Shown here: positions 11,897 through 21,822 of the stretch, piece after piece
Position numbering within the stretch: position 1 is the stretch's first letter
How the letters are laid out: each line of letters opens with the position of its first letter
Position numbers and translations under genes: made by a program
The notes under the pieces: generated by a model
Told to the model about the DNA's origin: nothing
The model's input: only the letters and a program-made list of their open reading frames with translations
Databases searched by the model: none
Assembly: GCA_900095095.1 (NCBI GenBank)
Contig: FMBT01000364.1
Span: 62,001 to 126,000, forward strand
DNA: 64,000 nt
Reading direction: 5' to 3'
DNA from: Fragilariopsis cylindrus CCMP1102
Taxonomy: Eukaryota; Bacillariophyta; Bacillariophyceae; Bacillariales; Bacillariaceae

Positions 11897-12510
11897 TGAT
11901 AACCAAGGACTATTTAAATTTCGACGACGTCGACAATGGTAATTACACTATGAAGATGGTTACGAGGACGCGCTCGTTGATAGAAGTTCGAATGACCTAG
12001 TACATGCCTTCGTTCTCAATCGAGAACTGTAACCGTCGGCTTCTATAAGAACTAAAATGGAGTATAATCCATTAGGAACTTAGTCTAGCTAGTAGATGAG
12101 AGAAACCATGTATGTGGGTCGGTTCGTGTTAATAAATTGATAATATTTTATCACTTTCCTGAAATCATTCTTATGATTTAGTTACGGCTGATTACATGTA
12201 AAAAAAGGGAGCCGTGACGAGAATGAGGCGATTACAATCACCAAAAAAGAAATAAACAAACAAACAAACAAACAATTCATCACATAAAGAGATAATGTTA
12301 TAACCTATCTCGTATTTCCGCGAAGAAAAAAATCATTGATTACATTAGTTCTTATAATATTAAGAATACGTGTGTAGATACTAGATGCTAATTTTAAAAT
12401 GATTGTACCTAGTTAAAAATTATACTTTAATAGATAGTTGAATGATCATTTCTTTTTGTGTCTTCTTTTTTAAGTGAATGTCTTAATAATTACTTGCTAC
12501 GATTTTTAAA
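11897..12510. other. Convergent 3' intergenic region
   Basis: About 610 bases between two converging genes. It has AT-rich 3' flanks and an (AAAC)n tract at about 12253-12275. Nothing else is identified. Confidence 0.45.
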
Positions 12511-13506
12511 TTAAGCAGTCAGTGACATAATTGCATTAACAAGATCACCATCATTTGATGTAAGAGCCTTCACGGCATCTGATCGTGAACATCCTGCTTG
12601 CATCACACAAAGATCGATATCTTTCTTATCAACTCCACTTTCATCAACAACTTCTTCATCAGCATTATCTTCGTCATCATTAATTTCTTCAATTTTTAAT
12701 GAATCATTATTACTACTCGCATTCGCAACATCAGACACAGCTGCACCACTAGCACCGGGAATACCGCCTCCTGATTTTGCTATTTCTGCTAATTGTTGAA
12801 TTGCCGCCTGTTGTGCTCCAGCAAATTCAGCACCCGGGACACCTCTGCCACCACCTTGTCGTGCTTCACCAAACACAACATACGATACCCCATTATTGGA
12901 CACATAACAATCGGGTGCAATAATAGTAAAGACACCTCCACCACCACGTGCACTATTTCTAATCTTTAATATACACTGTGTGATGCCAGGACATTTTTTC
13001 ATATTTAATTTTTCCATCATCCGACGTGCTTTCCGTTCGGCACGATTAATTTCTTTTGGTTGTGTAGTATTATCAGCAACAGTAGCAGCAGCAGGAGCGG
13101 TATAACCACCACCAACCGCGCCATCCAACGAAGGGATTTCTTCCAAATCAGGAACCTCGTCCAAATCAGGAATATCGTCATCATCCTCATCCTCATTATT
13201 ATCGTTATTAGTTGGTGTAGTCGGTGGAGGTGTAGGAGCAGGTGTTGTTGTCGATGACGATGGTGCACCTACAGTTGCAACAGGTACAGCAGCACCACCT
13301 CCTGATTTTGCTTCATTGTAGGATCTTAAATTACTATCTGCTTCTTTCCCGTAATTGGCTTTCCGTAATCGTTCCTGTTCTGCTTTCATAGCACTCTGTG
13401 CCGCTTCTGGTGTCGATAGACCATTCGCATCTTTTAATTTGTTAGCATTTTTCTTCGTCACACCTTGATTACGAAGTGCCGCGAGTTCTTCTGCAACTGA
13501 TGGCAT
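12511..13506 (-). CDS. NACA: Nascent polypeptide-associated complex subunit alpha
   Basis: Alpha subunit of the ribosome-bound NAC heterodimer, which shields nascent chains in the cytosol. It is a single intact exon of 331 residues. NAC domain signatures are NRAERKARRMMEKLNMK followed by beta-strand segments ending SYVVFGEARQ. The C-terminus ends in a UBA domain: KKDIDLCVMQAGCSRSDAVKAL and DLVNAIMSL. Both are standard for eukaryotic NAC alpha. The protein is longer than the usual ~200-220 residues. It has an extra N-terminal ~130 residues with a helical part (VAEELAALRNQGV), a Pro/Thr linker and a strongly acidic DEDDDDIPDLDEVPDLEEIP stretch. A Gly-rich bulge (SARGGGG) sits inside the NAC beta-barrel. 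The 24-bp palindrome at 13764-13787 lies about 260 bases upstream of the start. Family identity is secure. Confidence 0.93.
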   Translation of the reverse strand: MPSVAEELAALRNQGVTKKNANKLKDANGLSTPEAAQSAMKAEQERLRKANYGKEADSNLRSYNEAKSGGGAAVPVATVGAPSSSTTTPAPTPPPTTPTNNDNNEDEDDDDIPDLDEVPDLEEIPSLDGAVGGGYTAPAAATVADNTTQPKEINRAERKARRMMEKLNMKKCPGITQCILKIRNSARGGGGVFTIIAPDCYVSNNGVSYVVFGEARQGGGRGVPGAEFAGAQQAAIQQLAEIAKSGGGIPGASGAAVSDVANASSNNDSLKIEEINDDEDNADEEVVDESGVDKKDIDLCVMQAGCSRSDAVKALTSNDGDLVNAIMSLTA

Positions 13507-14279
13507 TCTATTCTATTATATTATAGTATATTTTACGATTCTTTTACTACACTTTGAACTTCTGTTGATCTCGGTTTATGGTAGTACTGTATGAAGAGCA
13601 GCAGACTAATAGATATTGGGAAAAGCTACATAGTACTAGTACAGCACGTATAGTAATACGGTAGCCAACAATACTAATACTATTGCAGAGCGAAGAGAAT
13701 GGACGGTGAAAAAATCGTGTCCGTCCGTCCTTCCGTTTAACTGATATATTTAACTTTGTTGCTGTACAGTACTTCGAAGTACTGTACTGTATTCATTATT
13801 ATTACCGTACAAAAAAAAGCTGTCAAAGCAACAATAATGTCAACAAACGAAACTATCACCGTATTGTATGTATCTAGTTGACAAGCAACCCAAGCAAAAT
13901 AACTCATACATACTGTACTTCAGTGAAACGCAGTAAGCTAGTTCAGTACAATAGAGCTACATGATTCATCCCGAAGATCGAATAGGATCATCTTGTTACT
14001 ACGACTTATTGATCATCCCACACCAGCTCCTATGACAAGAAGACCTCCCAATTGAGATCAATCTACGTCGACAATCTTAAAAAAAATAGAACAAAACAAA
14101 AGGGATCCTTTAATAAGGGAAAGAATTGTTCAATTCTTTTTTCTTCTTTCAAAAATGTGCATGTGAGAATTACCAGATGACAATAAAAGCAACTTCGATA
14201 ATCGATTACTATTGTTATTGGGACGACAACGGTTTCAACTCCCTTTTGCAATAATAGGAATACGAACGTGAACGTGAAT
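13507..14279. other. Divergent intergenic region rich in TACTGTAC-like words
   Basis: Shared upstream region of NAC alpha (minus) and the polyprenol-reductase-like gene (plus). Words such as AGTACTGTA, AGTACTAGTAC and TACTGTACT recur, centred on the perfect palindrome at 13764-13787. No coding region is supported. Confidence 0.5.
13764..13787. promoter_or_regulatory. Perfect 24-bp palindrome (GTACAGTACTTC / GAAGTACTGTAC)
   Basis: The two 12-base halves are exact reverse complements, centred on TTCGAA. It lies between two divergent genes, about 260 bases from the NAC alpha start. A dimer-binding regulatory site is an inference; a cruciform-prone relic is the alternative. Confidence 0.45.
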
Positions 14280-15810
14280 ATGAATATGACTATGATTCGA
14301 ATGATACTTTCCGATCTTTTATCACCTGCTTATATTATCTTGAGTTTCATTGCAATACTGTCACGATATAATAATAATTTAAAGATATTATCCTCCCATG
14401 GAAAAACTAGTACGACCACGATATCACCATCGTCGTTGTCGTCGTCGTCGTCGTCGTGGTTTTCGCTTCCATCATCCCGATGGTTTTGGATATCAAAAAG
14501 ATATTTTGTACATTTTTATTTCACTGGATTGATATCAACTGCAATTGCATGTTATTATTTTCATGATAATAATTTCGATGATGATTCCTATCCACCACAA
14601 CAACAACAACAAAATGATGATAATAATAATAATAATGACAACAATAACAATAACAATAACAAAAAAGAAGTAGCAGATATTATTAGGATGATTGTTCTTT
14701 TTCTTCTTATTATACATCTTCTGCGTCGAGCATATGAATGTATATTCATACAACAGCATCATGAGGAATCAAGTAGGATGAATATTGCAGGGTATGCCTT
14801 AGGTGTTGGATATTATTTAGTTCTTCCATTGGTATTTTTAGATATTGATCTTTATTATAATTATAATTGTGATAATTATATTGTTGTTGGAACAAGTACT
14901 TCCAGTAATAATAGTACGGTTGTCATCGGCAGTGGTGATGATGATGATGGATCACACAACAATTTTACCTCGATCAACGGAACTTTATCATCGTCGTATT
15001 CTTCTTCTACTACTCCGATATTAGACGTAATTATTTGTTTCATCGTTGGTTTTGTCGTGATCGTCAATTTGTGGTTACAATATGAGCAATACCAACATCA
15101 TGTTATATTGGCGAATATTCGACGACGATATCAGCAGCAGCAACAACTAGTTGATACAGGAATTACAAAAAGAAAAGAAAAACGAGACGACAACAGAAAT
15201 GATAACAATCAACAACGACGTACACGTACACATTATTCGTTTCCACCATATCAACGTTGGTTTCGATACGTATTATGTCCCCATTACTTAGCTGAAATAT
15301 TACTGTATCTAACATTTGCAATTATCTTAGAATTAACAATACTATACCGGAACCGGAACCAGAACCAGCAACACGAAAATAACGATCACGCCGATTATTC
15401 TTATTATTATAATCTTTTTTATCAGCAAACAACTGTCATCAAAAAACTATAACAACAACAACACGACATCACATCTATTATCTTTGATTCTATTGGGAAG
15501 GAGATATCGTCATTGGACACTCTTCCTATGGGTAGCGATTAATCTGACCGTATCTGCTCTTAATAGCTACGATTGGTACCATCATTCCGCTTCTACTTCC
15601 TCCTTTAAAGGTGATGATAATGATAATGATAATTATTGCCATAAAAAGAATGACAACTACAGCACCAATCATAGTAATAATAAAAATCATCATCATCATC
15701 AAAATAAAAGTCAAAATCTTGGAAAAGAAAAGACTATGTCGACGACGACTACAACAATAAGAACGGTTCGCGATAAGAGAAGTGCTCTCTTTCCTAAGAT
15801 TTTTTGGTAG
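14280..15810 (+). CDS. Polyprenol reductase-like (SRD5A3/DFG10, steroid 5-alpha-reductase family), one homopolymer frameshift
   Basis: Membrane enzyme expected to reduce polyprenol for dolichol synthesis in the ER. The 5-alpha-reductase fold is visible: FVHFYFTGLIST, IHLLRRAYECIFI, LWLQYEQYQHHVILANIR, RWFRYVLCPHYLAEILLYL, then NLTVSALNSYDWY and the C-terminal RSALFPKIFW, a usual ending for the SRD5A3 group. Several hydrophobic segments fit a polytopic membrane protein. Poly-Asn, poly-Gln and poly-Asp loops inflate the length to about 510 residues, against about 320 in relatives. The two conserved blocks lie in different frames. The switch falls on the A6 run at 15441-15446; removing one A gives continuous reading through to LLGRRYRHWTLFLW. 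I start at the ATG at 14280; the upstream GTG is not used. Confidence 0.72.
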
Positions 15811-16389
15811 TAATTTTTCAAAAAGAGAAAAAAAAAATGAAGGCCTATACTTCATATCTGTTTGGTCCATTCAAAAAAAAGAGTCTAATATATTACTGTA
15901 TTACACTACTGTAGTAATGATTACTTTCAACCTCACGTAAATACGACAATGCACGACTGAAGAAAGTGCACCTGCGACGAGAATTCGATTGATTCATACT
16001 CCCATCAGGTCCCTAAGAGAAAGCAGAAATAAGACACAATAAGAATCAATCTCTTTCATCTTGGATCTTGTCACACACCAAAGCAGAGTTGAGTGTTTAA
16101 GAAAGCAGGTAACTCCATTTGACTTCGTTACAGATGATGCCGATGCTTCATATGATTTTGCCACAAACTGAATTCGATGTTGTGAACAAGAATACAACGG
16201 AAGATAGCATCAGTAGCAAATTCTTCCTACTCGACAACAAACGACACCAAAAAAGGAAACACAATAATGGATAGGACAACATTACTTTTGTCACATCATC
16301 ATCATTTAAATATCCAGAAAAGATGTAAATGAGTTTGAAGACCGGATATCGTCGACGACATCGACAGCCAGTATTATGTTTTCGCCCGT
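15811..16389. other. Intergenic, or unread 5' part of the transporter relic
   Basis: About 580 bases. A short open stretch near 16100-16160 in the + direction reads protein-like (VTPFDFVTDDADASYDF) but has no recognised family. It could be an upstream remnant of the transporter fragment that follows. Confidence 0.3.
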
Positions 16390-17064
16390 TGTAGTTTGTA
16401 CCTATATGCGTCATTGTTGTGACAATTTACTAAATACAGTATCAACTCATGGGCGGCAACGATGCTTGTCAATCATAACGGATCATCACCCGCACTCGTT
16501 GGTAGTATTCTTGCACACAGGAATTTGTTGGTGTTGTTTCTTAACTTCTTGCTAGAACATTATTTTCTTACCCCATCCATACAATGTCTTCGTCGTCGCT
16601 GTTTATTAAATTAGGCACGGTATCCGCTATAGGATTTATAATACAAGGTGTAGCCCTTTGGTGTGCATTCCAAGCCGTTACACCGATTCAAACGGGCATT
16701 TTCTTTTATCCTATCAGCTATTGCTACATGATCTCATTCGATTGGCTTTCGTCCTATTTACTTGGAAGCCTCGCCTAAGCATGCAGAGGCTATCTCAGGA
16801 TTCGGAAATTCGATTGCAAGCTGCGCTTCGGTCGCCGCCCCAGTAATCATTGGGTCGTTCGTCTATCATCGGCAAAGCAATATCCAAGGTCATCATGGAT
16901 AAAACAACACCATAAGTACCAAGGGAGATTGGTCTGTGGTGGCATTGTATATGGTCATTGTCAATATATGTGGCGCGCTGGCCGCATTGTGCATATCGTA
17001 TTCATCTCGTAAAGGGTCTACACAGCAAATTCATCGGAAAGAAGAATCCATCTACAAGAAATAG
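16390..17064 (+). pseudogene. Broken C-terminal part of an SLC17-like MFS transporter
   Basis: Pieces in several frames resemble the second half of an SLC17-type (organic anion/phosphate) major-facilitator transporter. They are: SWAATMLVNHNGSSPALVG (about 16448-16504), FIKLGTVSAIGFIIQGVALW (from about 16602), then AFSFILSAIAT, an in-frame stop, SIGFRPIYLEASPKHAEAI and SGFGNSIASCASVAAPVIIG, and finally GDWSVVALYMVIVNICGALA. The motif before NSIAS and PVIIG matches helix 10-11 of the family. At least three frame changes and one in-frame stop separate the pieces, and no N-terminal half is recognised upstream. Unlike the other frameshifted genes here, most of the protein is missing, so a decayed gene is more likely than sequencing error alone. 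Confidence 0.5.
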
Positions 17065-18527
17065 TAGTGTCTTCGATGAAATACCAAACAAAGAGAAACG
17101 ATTTCTTGCAAAATAATTACTATGTTGTTACCCACTACTCGAGATTATTATTAGTATGATGGCATATTTGATAGAGAAAAATGTAGAATGTATTCTTTGT
17201 TGCTAACACTAAGATAAATACTGTATATAAAAGCAACGCGCCATAACTTTCTTTACCTGCTTTACATCATGCATACCTCAATGTTTGCCACACCTGTTTT
17301 TGGTGCCTCCCCAAAAATAAGTAACCATACACATCATATTGACAGATAATATTCCATGATGTGTTAAACACTACCTGTGATTGAAAGATGTCAATTATGA
17401 GTAAAAGTAACATGTCCTTTTATCTTGGAAGTAGCGTAATGTAATGAAGATTTCAGTATGATCAAGTGATTTCTAGGAATTAAATGAAAACAATAGTAGC
17501 TATAAATTGGCTGGACCTGCCATGCCAGAGAGCAGAAAATAAAATCATGATAAACATGGTATAGAACTATAAATAGAACAGAACCTTTAGCAATAGATCT
17601 TGTCTCTTTTCAAATTATGAAAGAGACAGGTAGGTAGAATATTTGTGTTTGTACTACCCTCTGAAATATGCCCTACTACAAATCATGGGGACAAAAAATA
17701 GCAGCCTCTATGACACAGTACAAGGACATTGACTATGTTTTGCGATTTGCTGTTTTGAATGCATTTAGTTGTTTATCTATAAAGTAGGTCTAACCAGCGC
17801 TAGGACCTAAAAGAATAAAGCAGGATCACAAAGATGGCACTTCCTTGGTTTAAAATAACAAAGAAGTTGACAACAAGATGCATTATTCCTAATAGAATAA
17901 TACATATAACTTTTCCATTACTGCTCATTGGTATGGTTTGTACTAAGGAGCTGGAAAATTCCTCATGAACGATATGTATCATTAGGTCCTAGTTTAGATA
18001 CACTATCCAATAACTACTGTATAATATTATTTGTTCAGTCAGTTTAATTCTCTCTCTTGGCATATCCCCCCCCCCCCCCCCCCTCTCTCTCATTCTCTCA
18101 TTCTCTCTTTATTAGTGACTGAGACTCGACTCACTTAGTCTTAAGTATATTGTGCTAACGGTAGTAACGTTAATTTGGTTCGGGGATCCGTTGCGTGATA
18201 GACCATATCGTGTAAAAGTACAACAGAAAACAAAGATGTAACGGTAAAAAATAAAAGGGCATAGTAGCATGCCGAGATATATATTTGTTTTTGTATCACA
18301 AAATCACAGACAAAATCACAGACAAACGTTTTTTCGCTAAAAAAGATCGAAAATAATTTTCACGACAAACAGTCGTCGCTGAATTAATTGTCACGCAAAT
18401 TCACAATCTTTCACGAGATGCAATCTTTGGCCTTCGACATCAAATACATCACCAAACACACATTAATAAGCATACTGTTACAAACTTCTACCTAGCGAAG
18501 TAGAAAATTCGAATATTATACGTTAAT
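17065..18527. other. Long intergenic region with stem-loop, inverted repeat and poly-C tract
   Basis: About 1.46 kb without a supportable gene. It holds an imperfect stem-loop at 17602-17627 (8-bp arms GTCTCTTT/AAAGAGAC), an 11-bp inverted repeat (CTAGGACCTAA at about 17798-17808, its complement at about 17982-17992), a C18 run at 18066-18083 followed by CT-rich repeats, and a GACTCGACTCACTT motif at 18122-18136. Confidence 0.5.
18066..18116. repeat. Poly-C (18) followed by TCTC/ATTCTC repeats
   Basis: Eighteen consecutive C (18066-18083) run directly into a polypyrimidine TCTCTCTC/ATTCTCTC tract. It lies about 410-460 bases upstream of the fasciclin-LRR gene. Confidence 0.85.
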
Positions 18528-21111
18528 ATGATGGTAAGAATATTAGAAGTGCTTATTTGCACCCTCTCGGTTTGTCCAATAGCTTTCGTACATGGACAAC
18601 ATGACATCGCAAGTAAAATTATGGACATTGAAGTGGATACACACTATGAACGAAAACGAAAACATGCTCGTTCATCTTTTCTTCAAATTGGAAACAGATC
18701 CGCACCAAATTTTGGAAGCCGGAAGCCAGTAGAAGTCGAGGGAACTTTAGATCTTGTTCAAGCTGTAGAAAGTACAGGAAACAGAGAGTTGGGTGATTTC
18801 GATGAGGGTTCTTTTTGGGATACGTATTTAGGCGGAAAAGCGAATAGTATGCCTAGTAAGAAACCAACTGCAACTGCAACACCGAGTTACTTTCCCAGTC
18901 CAGCTCCAAGTTATTCCCCTACAAAATCTTCCGTAAAACCAACTGAAAAGCCTACTGAAAAACCAACAACTGCAAAGCCTACTGGAGAACTAACTGCAGC
19001 CCCAACAAATGGACCAACTAATAAACCAACTGATGTTTCGCCATCAACATTGGCTCCTTCGTCCCCACCTGTGGATCCTCCAACGGAACCTCCTACCTGC
19101 AAGCCTATTTGTAAGTAATAATGAATACCAACTTGAATTCCAAAGTTACCTTTGTGCAAATTTGATGGTGCTCGCAAAACGATTTCTGACTCCCTCCCTC
19201 CCTCTTGTGTATGTCGTGTATAGCTGAGATTGCTTGTACTACGCCTGGATTTGAGACGCTTTGTTCCTTGGTGATACAAGCTGATCTTGTGGAACCATTT
19301 ACTTCAGATTTATTAACTGTCTTCGCACCCACTGACGAAGCATTCGCAAAGCTTTCTCCAGAGATTGTGGAGGCTGTGACTGCCGACCAACAACTTTTGC
19401 GCGACGTTCTTTTTTACCATGCTGTCCCTAACCAGGAAGTCTTTGTGAAAGATTTAATTTGCGAAGGTGGAAGTTTGGACAAATTGACTATGGCTAACCA
19501 GGAAGACACATCTATTCAGTGCGCTTCCTCAATCACTGATACAGACCCTGTTCCCGATGTGTCTACGTTCGTTGTGGGTAATGGTAATACTTCACCAGTC
19601 CCAATGATTATCTCAGGAGATATCGTTGCTTGTAATGGTGTCGTTCATGTCATCGATGGTGTTCTAATTCCAGGTACTCCAGTCGAACCAACTGATGTTC
19701 CCGTGGTATCTCCCACTCCAGCACCAGTAGCACCTGTAACTCCAACTGCCACTCCAGCACCAGTAGCACCTGTAACTCCAACGGAAGCTCCTGTGGTATC
19801 TCCCACCCCAGCACCAGTAGCACCTGTGGAAACTGCCGCCCCTGTCGTCCCTGTTCCCCCAACCGATCCACCTGTGGAAACTGCTACCCCTATTGCCCCT
19901 ACAGTAGCACCTATTGCTCCAACTGAAGCTCCTATTGCTGGACCTCCAGTTGTGTTGCAAACCATCAACCAGTTGCCCTTCAGGGTGGAGCTGAATTTGC
20001 AGACCCAAATTCCTACCAGTCAAAAGCTCTTGCACGAACAGAGGAACAAGAGGGAATTGCTACGCTACCTCCATACAAAATCATACAATATTATGCACTT
20101 TACTCTATCCATGCAGCAACCTTCGGTGTTGGTAATGTCATCACTGAAAGCGAAGGTATTCTCACCCCTCCTGGTTGGATTGTTAATCAAGGTTGGGACC
20201 AAAATAATATTGACCCATGTAACCCATGGTTTGGTATTGAGTGCGTAAATGATCTTGTAACTCAAATCGATTTGTTCAGTAATCTTCTGACAGGAGCATT
20301 CCCCCCTGAAGTCACTCTATTGGCTGCGGATGGTGAACGTTCTACTGGTGCTGGAAAATTGGCTCGAATCGATCTTTTTGACAATATGCTTCTAACAAAC
20401 AACGGAGATAATTCTTGGTGGCCACAATTGGGATCAGCATTTGGATTTCTGTTTTTCAAGAATACTGCTTTTTCGGGATCACTTGCTCGACTTCCCGAGA
20501 ACATTCAAGAATTCGATTGTTCGTTCTCTTTCATTAGTGGGGGTCTAAATGACGCAAATTTCCAAGGCCTTGACAGTTTAGTATTTGCAAATTTTGATGG
20601 AAATGCTTACAACTCAACAGTCCCCTCAAGTTTTTCGAGCTTGCCGAACCTAGAGTTTTTATATATCGTTGATGGGTTCATTTCAGGTGATCTTTCATAC
20701 ATGATAGGCATGCCTGCAATGAGAGAGCATTGGGCAGATACGAATCCTGGTTTGGGAGGCCCACTTCCACCCGCAATTTCAACGGTCAAAACGCTCGAGT
20801 CTTTTTCGATTACATCATGTAGCTTCTCCGGAACGATTCCACCAGAATTCGGTGACTTTGGTTTTGTAATGAAACAAATGTGGATGTATGATAATGAACT
20901 ATCAGGAACTATACCTTCACAGTTGGCTAATATGGCTGCTTTGCGATTGCTTCAAGTTGAAGGTAATGCCTTCACTGGAAGTATGCCTGATGAGATATGT
21001 GCCAACGCTGTATTTCCCAAACCACTTGAAACACTTGGAGCTGACTGCTTTGACGAGAATTTTTCGTGTGATTGTTGTACTTGCTGCTCTGTTCAAGAAT
21101 GTCCGATCTAA
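18528..21111 (+). CDS. Secreted fasciclin-LRR surface protein with Pro/Thr-rich linkers
   Basis: Likely a secreted or cell-wall adhesion protein. Exon 1 (18528-19110) encodes a signal peptide (MMVRILEVLICTLSVCPIAF) and a PTEKPTEKPT-type linker. A GT-AG intron (19111-19223) precedes a fasciclin (FAS1) domain: IACTTPGFETLCSLV, LTVFAPTDEAF, LLRDVLFYHAVP and a closing NGVVHVIDGVLIP. A second Pro/Thr/Val-rich linker of APVAPVTPT repeats (19700-19940) leads into a leucine-rich-repeat part with GWDQNNIDPCNPWFGIEC, LSGTIPSQLANM and a Cys-rich end (CDCCTCC). The LRR part lies in a different frame from the second linker. A single-base shift near 19945-19965 joins them; a 35-base GT-AG intron there would also restore frame but is improbably short. 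Such FAS1-plus-LRR proteins with PT linkers are typical of diatoms. Ligand is unknown. Confidence 0.8.
19700..19940 (+). repeat. Tandem APVAPVTPT-type coding repeat
   Basis: Imperfect tandem repeats of Ala-Pro-Val, Thr-Pro and Glu-Thr-Ala units, encoded by near-identical 'cctgtaactccaact' words. They form the linker between the FAS1 and LRR parts. Confidence 0.8.
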
Positions 21112-21822
21112 CTTTCTTACAACTCATATAATACAAGAGATGAACAAATCTACACATCTAAGATAGTTGGTCTCCTGATGATGAGGACAAAACCTCACCA
21201 TCCGTATACACCACAACCTCCGCGTACATCAGAAAAGTACTGTACGTCGCGCAGCTGAGAATGATGTAGGTATTAGTAACTGAAACAATACGGCACTGTA
21301 CTACTTGCACTCTCTCCCCTATCCATTCATGTACTTAATAATATGCTGTTAAAAATATAAATGTTTTAATTAAATTAATCGATTGTTTGTGAAAACTGCA
21401 CATAGCTATAATACGCGCTCTACTTAGAAGAACCCTACAGTACACAGTATAGTAAAATTGAATACGTATTCTCCTGAATGCGTTCTGGAATTTGGCTAGT
21501 AACATCTCAACGGGACAAAACTAATGTTTTTAAATCGGCCCGAAAGACGGCATTTTACGTAACTATATCAGTGTGTGATGTAGCAGAATAATGAGTTGCT
21601 TTATAGTATGTTTTATATTGTAGGAGTAAAAATATTTATTCATTCATTCTTGTGGGTAGTTTTAACACAAGCCAACTAATAAAATTTTGGTACATGCGTG
21701 TTATCTAGAACAAAGGTTTTATTTTCTGAACGAAGATTCAATCGGATATGGTGTGTGGAATATGTTCTGCCGTATGTATCATCAAGTTGAGGTCAAGCCA
21801 CAATTCCGATGTATTTTGTCGC
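21112..21822. other. Convergent 3' intergenic region
   Basis: About 710 AT-rich bases between converging genes, with several TACTGTAC-like words (21236, 21296, 21437). No gene is seen. Confidence 0.45.

Noticed and set aside
19645-19968. Minus-strand open frame rich in Gly/Ala/Thr/Val
   Set aside because: Mirror of the Pro/Thr-rich repeat of the fasciclin-LRR gene on the plus strand; no start context or family features.
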